From Microbacterium testaceum StLB037 (GTDB lineage: Bacteria; Actinomycetota; Actinomycetes; Actinomycetales; Microbacteriaceae), in NCBI RefSeq assembly GCF_900104345.1, contig NZ_FNJN01000007.1, forward strand, positions 1 to 64,000: a stretch of DNA of 64,000 nucleotides, in the 5' to 3' direction. The position numbers and the translations under genes are program-made. The notes below the pieces were generated by a model that worked only from the letters and a program-made list of their open reading frames with translations, was not told the origin of the DNA and ran no database searches. This document shows, in pieces, positions 33,735 through 42,959 of the stretch. Position 1 is the first letter of the stretch. Each line of letters begins with the position of its first letter.

Positions 33735-34619
33735 ATGGCTTGGCGCTTCGCTCTCGTGATCGACCCTGCGGCACCCGATGACGAAGGCGCCGACTACCGT
33801 GACACGCTGCACGAGATCGACCCACACGGTCCCGCCCTCGGGGTGGGTGAGCTCAGTGCTCAGCGCGGAGACGGCGTGTTCGAGAGCCTCGGCGTCGTCG
33901 ACGGCCATCCGCACGAGGTCGGGCCGCACCTCGCGCGCCTCGCGCATTCCGCGGCGCTCTGCGACCTCCCCGCGCCGAACCTCGCCCAGTGGCGCGTCGC
34001 GATCGAGCGCGTGGCGCGCGAGGCGGGGGCGGGTGAGAACGTCATGAAGCTGCTGCTCAGCCGCGGCGTCGAGCACGGCCCCGCGCCGACGGCGTGGATC
34101 ACGCTCGCCGACGCCCCCGACAACACGAGCGGACGAACGACAGGGGTCGCTGTCGCCACCCTCGATCGCGGCTACGCCCTCGACGTCCCCGCGCGCGCTC
34201 CCTGGCTCCTGCTCGGGGCCAAGACGCTCTCGTACGCCGTCAACATGGCCGCCATCCGCGAGGCGAAACGTCGCGGGGCCGACGACGCCGTGTTCGTCAC
34301 GAGCGACGGCTACCTGCTCGAGGCGCCCACGGCATCCGTCGTCCTGCGTGTCGGCGACCGCTTCGTGACGCCCGAGCCGCAGGCCGGCATCCTGCACGGG
34401 ACGACGCAGCTCAGTCTGTTCGCGTACCTCGAGGGTCGCGGCTTCACCACGGCGTACGAGACGGTGCCGGCGAAAGACCTCGCCACCGCGGATGCCGCCT
34501 GGCTGCTGTCGAGCGTGCGGCTCGCCGCCCCGATCCGATCCGTCGACGGGATCGAGGTGCCGGTGGACCGCGCCTTCACCGATGAACTGAACGCCTACCT
34601 GCTCAGCCCCCGCGACTGA
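33735..34619 (+). CDS. pabC: Aminodeoxychorismate lyase (class IV aminotransferase)
   Basis: A 294-residue PLP enzyme of fold type IV. The PLP Lys is in LLLGAKTLSYAVNM; other blocks are QRGDGVFESLGVVDG, DDAVFVTSDGYLLEAPTASVV and TPEPQAGILHGTTQ. It should release pyruvate from aminodeoxychorismate to give p-aminobenzoate for folate. Branched-chain or D-amino-acid aminotransferases share the fold, but the motifs and length favour PabC. A terminator follows. Confidence 0.82.
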   Translation: MAWRFALVIDPAAPDDEGADYRDTLHEIDPHGPALGVGELSAQRGDGVFESLGVVDGHPHEVGPHLARLAHSAALCDLPAPNLAQWRVAIERVAREAGAGENVMKLLLSRGVEHGPAPTAWITLADAPDNTSGRTTGVAVATLDRGYALDVPARAPWLLLGAKTLSYAVNMAAIREAKRRGADDAVFVTSDGYLLEAPTASVVLRVGDRFVTPEPQAGILHGTTQLSLFAYLEGRGFTTAYETVPAKDLATADAAWLLSSVRLAAPIRSVDGIEVPVDRAFTDELNAYLLSPRD

Positions 34620-34634
34620 GCGGCCGGGGAACGA

Positions 34635-34662
34635 CGAAGGCCCCGCCGGAGCGGGGCCTTCG
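34635..34662. terminator. Terminator between convergent pabC and pstB
   Basis: CGAAGGCCCCGC pairs perfectly with GCGGGGCCTTCG across a CGGA loop (12-bp stem). It serves both directions. Confidence 0.8.
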
Positions 34663-34673
34663 CACGGGACTGC

Positions 34674-35453
<780 letters not shown>

Positions 35454-35473
35454 GAGTGAGTGCCTTTCTGGGC

Positions 35474-36562
35474 TCAGCGCGCCTTGGGCGCGAACACCGC
35501 CGCCACGATACGGGCGATCAGGTTGAAGATGACGACGAGGACGACGAGCAGGAAGGCCGCACCCCAGGCGTTCGCCTGAGACGCATCGATGTCCTGACCG
35601 GGGAAGCTGTACGCGGTGTAGGCCATCACGGGGAGGGTCTGCATCGGGCCTTCGAACGGGTTGGCGTTGAAGTTGTCGGTGAAGCTCGCCGCGATGAAGA
35701 TCGGCGCGGTCTCACCGACGACGCGGGCCACGGCCAGCACGACACCGGTGATGATGCCCGATGCGGCGGTACGCAGCACGACCTTGATGATCGTCGCCGA
35801 GCGCGGCACGCCCAGCGCGAGGGACGCCTCGCGCAAGTCGGCCGGGACGAGGCGCAGCATCTCTTCGGTGGAGCGGATGACGATCGGGATCATCAGCACG
35901 CAGAGGGCGATGGATGCCGAGAACCCGCTGAACGCCTTCGGACCGACGACCAGGCTGAACAGCGAGAACGCGAACAGACCGGCGACGATCGAGGGGATGC
36001 CGGTCATCACGTCGACGAGGAAGGTGATCGCGCGACGCAGCGGGTTGTTCGGCTGCGCGTACTCGACCAGGTAGACCGCGGCGAGGACGCCGATCGGCAC
36101 CGAGATGAGGGCGGCGATACCCGTGATGATGAGCGTGCCCGTGATGGCCTGCCAGGCACCCGCCGTCGCGACGACCTCGAGGGTGTCGGGGTTGAAGGCG
36201 GTGCCGCCCACCTGCGTGACGAAGTTCCAGTTGACCACCGCGAGGCCCTTGGAGACCACGGTCCACAGGGTCGAGATGAGGGGTGCGACCGCGAGGAGGA
36301 ACGCGACGGTCACCAGGCCGCGGACGACGCGGTCCACCGCCTTGCGGCGATTCTCGACGATCGAGGACCCGACCCCGATGGCGATCAGGTACAGCACCGC
36401 CGAGAGGATCAGCCACGTCGCGAGGGCGAAGCCGCCCAGCAGGAGCTGGATGACCGCGACCACGACGGCCACGCCGACCAGGAGCGCGGGCTCGATGAAG
36501 CGGGGCAGCTGGCCGCTGGTGAGGGCCAGGGGAGACGAGGACGAGGGGGCCGTGACGGTCAT
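35474..36562 (-). CDS. pstA: Phosphate ABC transporter permease PstA
   Basis: A 362-residue membrane subunit. A longer N-terminal part with two to three helices precedes the six-helix permease core with the EAA loop ([20 protein letters not shown]). It forms the phosphate channel with PstC. Its ATG overlaps the pstC stop. Confidence 0.96.
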   Translation of the reverse strand: MTVTAPSSSSPLALTSGQLPRFIEPALLVGVAVVVAVIQLLLGGFALATWLILSAVLYLIAIGVGSSIVENRRKAVDRVVRGLVTVAFLLAVAPLISTLWTVVSKGLAVVNWNFVTQVGGTAFNPDTLEVVATAGAWQAITGTLIITGIAALISVPIGVLAAVYLVEYAQPNNPLRRAITFLVDVMTGIPSIVAGLFAFSLFSLVVGPKAFSGFSASIALCVLMIPIVIRSTEEMLRLVPADLREASLALGVPRSATIIKVVLRTAASGIITGVVLAVARVVGETAPIFIAASFTDNFNANPFEGPMQTLPVMAYTAYSFPGQDIDASQANAWGAAFLLVVLVVIFNLIARIVAAVFAPKAR

Positions 36563-37578
36563 GAGCGCTTGCCCTTCTTGCGACCCTTCGCACCGGGGCC
36601 CGTCGCCCCGATGATGTAGCGGGCGAGCATGTTCACCGCGAGAGAGACGACGAACAGCATGAGGCCGGTACCGATCAGCGCCGAGCGCTGGAGGTCGGTG
36701 GCGATCGGGAAGTTCAGCGCGATGTTGGCCGCGATGGTCTGCGAGTTGTATCCGTCGGTGAGCAGCAGCACCGAATAGATCAGGCTGGGCGAGACGATCA
36801 GCGCGATGGCCATCGTCTCTCCGAGCGCGCGGCCGAGACCGAGGAGCGTGGCCGAGACCATGCCGCTGCGGGCGTAGGGGAAGACCGCGAGGCGGATCAT
36901 CTCCCAGCGCGTGGCGCCCAGCGCGAGGGCGGCCTCTTCGTGCAGGCGCGGGGTCTGCAGGAAGATCTCGCGCGTGATCGAGGTGACGATCGGGAGGATC
37001 ATCACGGCGAGGACGACACCACCGGTGAACATCGTCGAACCCGTGGTCGAGACCGGGCCCTGGAAGAGCGGGATCCAGCCGAGGTACTGGTTGAGGAACT
37101 CACCGACCGGCACGAGTAGCGGGCGCATGACGATGATGCCCCACAGGCCGAAGACGATCGAGGGGACCGCGGCCAGCAGGTCGACGATGTAGCCGAGGAA
37201 GCCGGCGATCCGACGCGGGGCGTAGTGCGAGATGAACAGCGCGATGCCGATGGCGACCGGCGTGCCGATGACCATGGCGATGAGCGCGGCCCAGATGCTG
37301 CCGAACAGCAGCGGACCGACGTACTCCCAGAAGTTGGTCCAGCTGCCGTTCTGGTAGCCCGCGAGGTCACCCTCGGTCCAGTTGCCGGTGATCGCGGGGA
37401 TGCCGCGGATGATCAGGAAGATCGCCACCCCGGCGAGGATGATCATGATCGACACGGCGGCCGTGGTCGACAGCCCCAGGAAGACCGAATCGCCGACGCG
37501 GCGCTTGCCGACGATCGACGTCCGAGGCGGGGGAGGGGAGGACGGGGCGGTCTCTGTGTCAGCGACGGTGTCAGTCAC
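36559..37578 (-). CDS. pstC: Phosphate ABC transporter permease PstC
   Basis: A 339-residue permease with six helices and the EAA loop (LHEEAALALGATRWEMIRLA). The GTG at 37578, preceded by GAGG, was chosen over the in-frame ATG at 37599. A short upstream reading frame with a better ribosome site ends inside this start, so translation may be coupled to it. Confidence 0.95.
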   Translation of the reverse strand: MTDTVADTETAPSSPPPPRTSIVGKRRVGDSVFLGLSTTAAVSIMIILAGVAIFLIIRGIPAITGNWTEGDLAGYQNGSWTNFWEYVGPLLFGSIWAALIAMVIGTPVAIGIALFISHYAPRRIAGFLGYIVDLLAAVPSIVFGLWGIIVMRPLLVPVGEFLNQYLGWIPLFQGPVSTTGSTMFTGGVVLAVMILPIVTSITREIFLQTPRLHEEAALALGATRWEMIRLAVFPYARSGMVSATLLGLGRALGETMAIALIVSPSLIYSVLLLTDGYNSQTIAANIALNFPIATDLQRSALIGTGLMLFVVSLAVNMLARYIIGATGPGAKGRKKGKRS

Positions 37579-37606
37579 GGGGGACCTCACGCTCGGCACG
37601 GGTCAT
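37571..37606 (-). CDS. Possible 11-residue leader peptide before pstC
   Basis: ATG at 37606 has the strongest ribosome site in the area (GAGGAGAACC) and encodes MTRAEREVPRD before a TGA that overlaps the pstC GTG region by eight bases. It is out of frame with pstC. It may be a translation-coupling leader rather than a functional peptide. Confidence 0.35.
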   Translation of the reverse strand: MTRAEREVPRD

Positions 37607-37683
37607 GGTTCTCCTCGGTCGGGTGTTCTCTGAGGATGCTGGCTCAGCGGAGCGTTCGAGCTGGTCGACCGCTCCGATCAGCC

Positions 37684-37718
37684 CGGCCCGGTCCGCACAC
37701 GAGGTGCGGGCCGGGCCG
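37684..37718 (-). terminator. Hairpin between pstS and pstC (attenuator-like)
   Basis: A 15-bp near-perfect inverted repeat (37684-37698 with 37704-37718) with a 5-base loop lies 16 bases after the pstS stop. Such stems often lower expression of the permease genes relative to the abundant binding protein and stabilise the pstS mRNA end. Confidence 0.65.
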
Positions 37719-37733
37719 AGTCCGAAGAGATGT

Positions 37734-38861
37734 TTACTTGATCGACGCGAGCGTCTCGGCAGCAGCCGAGAGCACCGAGTCGGGCAGCGGCGCGGAGCCG
37801 GCGTTCTTGGCCGCGACCTGCTGGCCGAGCGTGCTGGTCACGAAGCCGAGGTACGACTTGACGAGCTCGGACTGCTTGGCGTCCTTGAACGTGGTGCAGG
37901 TGACGGCGTACGACACGAGCGGGATCGGGTACGTCTCAGCGGTGAGCTTCGAGTAGTCGAACTTCTTCGACAGGTCACCGGCGACACCGTTGCTGGCGTC
38001 GACCGCGGCGGCCGCGAAGGTCGCGGTGACGGCCTCGGGGCTGTACGCGATGGCGGTGCCGTCCTGGATGATCGACGCGGCGTTCAGGCTGCCGATGGCG
38101 GAGTGGTCGGCGTAGCCGATGGTTCCGGTGCCGGCCTTGACGGCCTCGACGACGCCCGAGCCACCCTTCTGCTTCGACACGTTGCCCTCGATGGGCCAGT
38201 CCTTGCCCGCGGGCGAGGTCCAGACCGACGACTGCGTCGCGGCGAGGTAGTTGGTGAAGTTCTGCGTGGTGCCCGAGCCGTCGGAACGCGCGACGGTGGT
38301 GATGGCGCCGGCGGCGAGGGCCGTGCCGTTGTCCTTGGTGATGGCCGGGTCGGACCAGTCGGTGATCTGCAGAGCGAAGATCTTCGCGATCGTCTCGCCC
38401 GAGAGCTTCAGGCTCGTGACGCCGGGGATGTTGAAGATGATGGCCACGCCGTCGAGGTAGACGGGGATGTTGACGCCACCCTCGGTGCAGAGGGCCTTGG
38501 ACTGGGCCGTCTGGTCCGCGTTCAGCGGCGAGTCGGAGCCGGCGAAGTCGTACGCGCCGCTGAGGAAGTTGGTGACGCCACCGCCGGAGCCCTGCGACTT
38601 GTCGTAGTTGATCGTGACGCCCTTGGCCTGGGCGTTGTACGCGCTGGTCCACGCGGCCTGCGCGTTGGCCTGGGCGCTCGAGCCACCCGCGGTGATCGTG
38701 CCCGAGAGGTTCGGGTCGACGGTGAACGCGACGTCGGACGAGGTCGACGAGGGGGTCGAGCCCGCGGCGTCGCCGGAGCCCGAGGGGCCGGCGCAGCCGG
38801 CGAGGGTCAGGGAGGCCACGGCGGCCACGGTGCCCAGCTGGGCGAGTCGGGAGAGCTTCAC
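37734..38861 (-). CDS. pstS: Phosphate-binding lipoprotein PstS
   Basis: A 375-residue lipoprotein; the lipobox LTLAGC lies near residue 23. Phosphate-site blocks include GGSSAQANA, FAGSDSPL and RSDGSGTTQNF (the SGTT loop). It captures phosphate outside the membrane for PstCAB. GTG at 38861, with AAGGA eight bases upstream, was preferred to an ATG six codons earlier. A PHO-box-like repeat lies about 90 bases upstream. Confidence 0.96.
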   Translation of the reverse strand: MKLSRLAQLGTVAAVASLTLAGCAGPSGSGDAAGSTPSSTSSDVAFTVDPNLSGTITAGGSSAQANAQAAWTSAYNAQAKGVTINYDKSQGSGGGVTNFLSGAYDFAGSDSPLNADQTAQSKALCTEGGVNIPVYLDGVAIIFNIPGVTSLKLSGETIAKIFALQITDWSDPAITKDNGTALAAGAITTVARSDGSGTTQNFTNYLAATQSSVWTSPAGKDWPIEGNVSKQKGGSGVVEAVKAGTGTIGYADHSAIGSLNAASIIQDGTAIAYSPEAVTATFAAAAVDASNGVAGDLSKKFDYSKLTAETYPIPLVSYAVTCTTFKDAKQSELVKSYLGFVTSTLGQQVAAKNAGSAPLPDSVLSAAAETLASIK

Positions 38862-38951
38862 GGTGTGAATCCTTCGCATGTCGGGAACAGGAACCCGGTG
38901 CAGGGTTCGTCGTGAACGGTAAACAGCGACTGCTAACAGACTGCGTTGCAC

Positions 38952-38973
38952 GGGTGAACGGAAGGTGAACCGG
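38952..38973. promoter_or_regulatory. PHO-box-like direct repeat between pstS and the Pls-type synthetase gene
   Basis: Two adjacent 11-base repeats, GGGTGAACGGA and AGGTGAACCGG, match at eight positions and resemble the tandem GTTCACC units bound by PhoP in actinobacteria (here read on the minus strand). A third GTGAACGG lies at 38912-38919. The site is shared by pstS (minus) and the synthetase (plus, GTG at 39021). Confidence 0.75.
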
Positions 38974-39006
38974 GGCGGCCGTTCCGGGGTGTTTTCCCGG
39001 GGGTTG

Positions 39007-39012
39007 TACTGT
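39007..39012 (+). promoter_or_regulatory. Possible -10 TACTGT of the Pls-type synthetase gene
   Basis: TACTGT lies eight bases before the GTG at 39021, so the mRNA would be leaderless or nearly so; the PHO repeat is 34 bases further upstream, where an activator would sit. Confidence 0.4.
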
Positions 39013-39020
39013 TCATCCCC

Positions 39021-42000
39021 GTGACGACCTCCGCTTCCCAAGCTCAGGCCCCGCTCGACCGGACGGGGGCCGCGGCTCCCGCGCGCACCCTCATCGACAT
39101 CCTCACAGACGTCGCGTCTCGGCATCCGGAGGCCTCCGCGATCGACGACGGATCCGGAGCGCTCAGCTACCGCGAACTGCTCGCGCGGGTGAGGCGGACG
39201 GCGGCGGCCCTGCACGAGGCGGGGGTGCGCCGGGGCGACCGGGTGGGCGTGCGCATGCCGTCCGGGTCGAAGGAGCTGTACGTCTCGATCCTCGCGGTCA
39301 TGGCGGCGGGCGCCGCTTACGTGCCGGTGGATGCCGATGACCCCGACGAGCGCGCGCGCCTGGTGTTCGGCGAAGCCGGGGTGCGCGGCATCGTCGCGGG
39401 GGAGGGGGAATTCGTCGCGGCCGAGGGTGATCTCGTCCGTCTCTACGACGGAGCGGCGCCGCACCCCCGCACGAGCGCCGTCCCCATCGTCGCCCCGCCC
39501 GCGATCGACGACGATGCGTGGATCATCTTCACCTCGGGATCCACGGGCGTCCCGAAGGGCGTGGCGGTGTCTCACCGTTCGGCGGCGGCGTTCGTCGAGG
39601 CGGAGGGGCGGATCTTCCTGCAGGGCGAGCCGCTCGGCCCCGGCGACCGCGTGCTGGCCGGACTGTCGGTCGCGTTCGACGCCTCGTGCGAGGAGATGTG
39701 GCTCGCCTGGGGACACGGGGCGTGCCTCGTGCCGGCTCCTCGTTCTCTCGTGCGCTCGGGGGAGGACCTGGCCCCGTGGTTGCTGCGGCAGGGGATCACG
39801 GTCGTCTCGACCGTTCCGACCCTCGCCGCGATGTGGCCGGCCGACTCGATCGAGAACGTGCGCCTGCTGATCTTCGGCGGAGAGGCGTGTCCGCCCGAGC
39901 TCGCCGCTCGCCTCGTGGCCGAGGGGCGCGAGGTGTGGAACACCTACGGTCCGACCGAGGCCACCGTCGTGGCGTGCGCGGCTCCGCTCGACGGCTCTCT
40001 GCCCGTGCGCATCGGCCTGCCCCTCGACGGGTGGGCCCTCGCGGTGGTGGATGCCGAGGGACTCCCCGTCCCCGAGGGCGCGGTGGGCGAGCTGATCATC
40101 GGCGGTGTCGGCCTCGCCCGGTATCTCGATCCCGCGAAGGACGCCGAGAAGTACGCACCGATGCCGACCCTCGGGTGGGAGCGGGCGTATCGCTCGGGGG
40201 ACCTCGTGCGCTTCGAGCGCGAGGGGCTGGTGTTCCAGGGGCGCGCGGACGATCAGGTCAAGGTGGGCGGCCGCCGGATCGAGCTCGGTGAGGTCGAATC
40301 GGCGCTGCAGAATCTTCCGGACGTGAGCGCGGCGACCGTGGCGGTGCGGACCACCGAAGCGGGGGTGCCGGTCCTCGTCGGCTATCTCGTGATGGAGGTC
40401 GGAGCCGAGCTCGATCGCGGGGCTGCCCGTGCGGCTCTCGCGGAACGACTCCCGGCCGCGACCATCCCCCTCCTCGGCGTGGTGGACTCCCTGCCGGTCC
40501 GCACCTCGGGCAAGGTCGACCGCGCGGCCCTCCCGTGGCCCCTGCCCGGACTGGAAGCCCCCGCCGCGACGGACTTCTCGGTCGACGAGGCCTGGTTGGC
40601 CGAGCAGTGGCAGGCCGTTCTGGGCATCCCCGTCACCGAGCGCAAGGCCGACTTCTTCGATCTCGGTGGGGGGTCGCTCGCCGCCGCGCAGCTCGTCTCG
40701 CGCATCCGGGCACGGGTGCCGGAGTTCTCAGTCGCCGACATCTACGACGTTCCGCGCCTCGGGGCCATGGCCAAGGCGCTCGGACCGCAGCTCTCCGACG
40801 AGACGCCCGCCGCCTTCCACCGCGCCGAACCGACGCCGCGCACCACCCAGTGGGCGCAGACCCTCCTCGGCGCTCCGCTGTTCATCCTCTCAGGTGTGCG
40901 GTGGCTGCTGTACCTGCTCACGGCCTCGGCGCTCCTTCGGCTCGTCCCCGGATTCGACGTGCTGCCGTCGGTGCCCTGGCCGGCTCTCGTCGTCGGTCTC
41001 CTCGTCTTCGCGACGCCGTTCGGGCGCATGGCGATCGCCGTGGCATCCGCTCGACTTCTTCTCTCGGGCGTGCGCCCCGGCGACTATCCGCGGGGCGGGT
41101 GGGTGCACATCCGGCTCTGGCTCGCCGAGCAGATCGCCGATCAGGTGGATGCCGTGGGTCTGGCCGGAGCCCCCTGGGTGTCGTACTACGCCCGGGCGCT
41201 GGGCGCGCGGATCGGTCGGAACGTCGACCTGCACGCGTTGCCTCCCGTCACGGGGATGCTCGTCATCGGCGACGGGGCCTCGATCGAGCCCGAGGTCGAC
41301 CTGACCGGGTACTGGATCGACGGTGACCTCGTTCGCATCGGCGAGGTGCGCATCGGCGCCGAGGCCACGGTCGGCGCTCGCTCGACGCTCGCACCCGGCA
41401 CCCGCATCGGTCGCCGTGCCGAGATCGCGCCGGGCTCGGCCGTCTTCGGACGCGTCAAGGCGGATCAGTCGTGGGCGGGATCGCCCGCCGTCCGCGTGGG
41501 CGGGACGGCGAAGGGGTGGCCGACGCACCGGCCCCCGGCGCCCACCCGCTGGCTGTGGGCCTACGCGGCATCGGCGGTTGTGCTCGCTCTTCTCCCGCTC
41601 GCCTCCTTCACCGTGGGCGGTCTCGTCGTGGCGCAGGGGATCCGCGGGGCGGACGATCTCGGCCACGCGGCCGCGGGCGCCTTCGCCTGGCTCGTCCCGG
41701 GTGTCGCCGTCGCGGGCCTGGTGTTCGCGGCATCCGTGGTGCTTCTCGTGCGCGTGATGTCGATCGGCCTCACCGAGGGCACCCACCCGGTGCGCAGCCG
41801 CGTGGCGTGGCAGGCGTGGACGATCGAAAGACTCCTGGATGCCGCCCGCACGGTGCTCTTCCCCCTCTACTCCTCGCTGTTCACGCCCGTGTGGCTGCGC
41901 CTGCTGGGTGCGCGCGTCGGACACGACGTCGAGGCCTCGACGGTTCTTCTGATCCCGTCGATGACGCGCATCGAAGACGGGGCGTTCCTCGCCGACGACA

Positions 42001-42959
42001 CGATGGTCGCGTCGTACGAACTGCGCGCGGGGTGGATGCGCATCGGGCCCGTACGGATCGGCAAGCGCGCCTTCCTCGGCAACTCCGGAATGGCCGCGCC
42101 CGGCCACCGCGTTCCGCGGGACGGGCTGGTCGCCGTGCTGTCCGCAGCGCCGATGAAGGCCAAGGCGGGATCGTCCTGGTTGGGCTCGCCCGCGGTGCGC
42201 CTTCGCCGGCTCTCGGCCGAGGGTGACGAGTCGCGCACCTATCGACCGACCGCGAGCCTGCGTCTCGCGCGGACGCTGTGGGAGCTGTGCCGCTTCGTGC
42301 CGGTCGTCGTCACCTGCGCGATCGGCCTCGGCGTGATGTTCGCTCTCGCCGCGCTCTGGGTCGTGCTCGGTCCGGTGTGGACGCTGCTGTTGTCGGGCGT
42401 CGTGCTGCTCGCGGCGGGGGCTGTCGCCGCGGGGGTCTCGACCGCGGCGAAGTGGGCCATCGTCGGCGTGATCCGCGCGGGCGAGCAGCCGCTGTGGTCG
42501 AGCTTCGTCTGGCGCACCGAAGTGTCGGACACCTTCACCGAGATGGTTGCGGCCCCGTGGTTCGCGCGCGCGGCGGCGGGAACCCCGGCGCTCGCCGTCT
42601 GGCTGCGCAGCCTCGGCGCGAAGATCGGTCGCGGCGTGTGGTGCGACAGCTACTGGCTGCCCGAACCCGACCTGGTCACGTTGGGCGACGCGTCAACCGT
42701 CAACCGCGGATGCGTCGTTCAGACGCACCTGTTCCATGATCGAATCATGAGTATGGATACCGTCGAGCTGGAGCCGGGGTCGACCCTCGGTCCGCACAGC
42801 GTCGTCCTCCCCGCCTCCACCCTCGGCGCGCACGCGACCGTGGGGCCCGCCTCGCTCGTCATGCGCGGTGAGACCGTCCCGGTCGGTTCGCGGTGGAGCG
42901 GCAACCCCATCGGTCCGTGGCGCGCGGTGAAGGTGCGCGCGTACCAGTCGACGACGTGA
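39021..42959 (+). CDS. Pls-type single-module polyamino-acid synthetase (NRPS-like)
   Basis: A 1312-residue membrane NRPS. An adenylation domain (about 20-515) has A3 FTSGSTGVPKGVAVSH, A5 NTYGPTEATVV, A7 YRSGDLVRF and A10 PVRTSGKVDRAALP. A carrier domain (about 525-600) has the phosphopantetheine Ser in FFDLGGGSLAAAQL. The C-terminal 700 residues alternate about six helices with three soluble domains carrying hexapeptide-like repeats (GDGASIEPEVDL, GAEATVGARS). There is no condensation or thioesterase domain. Length and layout equal those of epsilon-poly-L-lysine synthetase of Streptomyces albulus. The Asp for the alpha-amino group is present in VAFDASCEEMW. Product inferred: an isopeptide-linked polyamino acid. 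The M1 peptidase gene overlaps its stop. Confidence 0.85.
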   Translation: MTTSASQAQAPLDRTGAAAPARTLIDILTDVASRHPEASAIDDGSGALSYRELLARVRRTAAALHEAGVRRGDRVGVRMPSGSKELYVSILAVMAAGAAYVPVDADDPDERARLVFGEAGVRGIVAGEGEFVAAEGDLVRLYDGAAPHPRTSAVPIVAPPAIDDDAWIIFTSGSTGVPKGVAVSHRSAAAFVEAEGRIFLQGEPLGPGDRVLAGLSVAFDASCEEMWLAWGHGACLVPAPRSLVRSGEDLAPWLLRQGITVVSTVPTLAAMWPADSIENVRLLIFGGEACPPELAARLVAEGREVWNTYGPTEATVVACAAPLDGSLPVRIGLPLDGWALAVVDAEGLPVPEGAVGELIIGGVGLARYLDPAKDAEKYAPMPTLGWERAYRSGDLVRFEREGLVFQGRADDQVKVGGRRIELGEVESALQNLPDVSAATVAVRTTEAGVPVLVGYLVMEVGAELDRGAARAALAERLPAATIPLLGVVDSLPVRTSGKVDRAALPWPLPGLEAPAATDFSVDEAWLAEQWQAVLGIPVTERKADFFDLGGGSLAAAQLVSRIRARVPEFSVADIYDVPRLGAMAKALGPQLSDETPAAFHRAEPTPRTTQWAQTLLGAPLFILSGVRWLLYLLTASALLRLVPGFDVLPSVPWPALVVGLLVFATPFGRMAIAVASARLLLSGVRPGDYPRGGWVHIRLWLAEQIADQVDAVGLAGAPWVSYYARALGARIGRNVDLHALPPVTGMLVIGDGASIEPEVDLTGYWIDGDLVRIGEVRIGAEATVGARSTLAPGTRIGRRAEIAPGSAVFGRVKADQSWAGSPAVRVGGTAKGWPTHRPPAPTRWLWAYAASAVVLALLPLASFTVGGLVVAQGIRGADDLGHAAAGAFAWLVPGVAVAGLVFAASVVLLVRVMSIGLTEGTHPVRSRVAWQAWTIERLLDAARTVLFPLYSSLFTPVWLRLLGARVGHDVEASTVLLIPSMTRIEDGAFLADDTMVASYELRAGWMRIGPVRIGKRAFLGNSGMAAPGHRVPRDGLVAVLSAAPMKAKAGSSWLGSPAVRLRRLSAEGDESRTYRPTASLRLARTLWELCRFVPVVVTCAIGLGVMFALAALWVVLGPVWTLLLSGVVLLAAGAVAAGVSTAAKWAIVGVIRAGEQPLWSSFVWRTEVSDTFTEMVAAPWFARAAAGTPALAVWLRSLGAKIGRGVWCDSYWLPEPDLVTLGDASTVNRGCVVQTHLFHDRIMSMDTVELEPGSTLGPHSVVLPASTLGAHATVGPASLVMRGETVPVGSRWSGNPIGPWRAVKVRAYQSTT

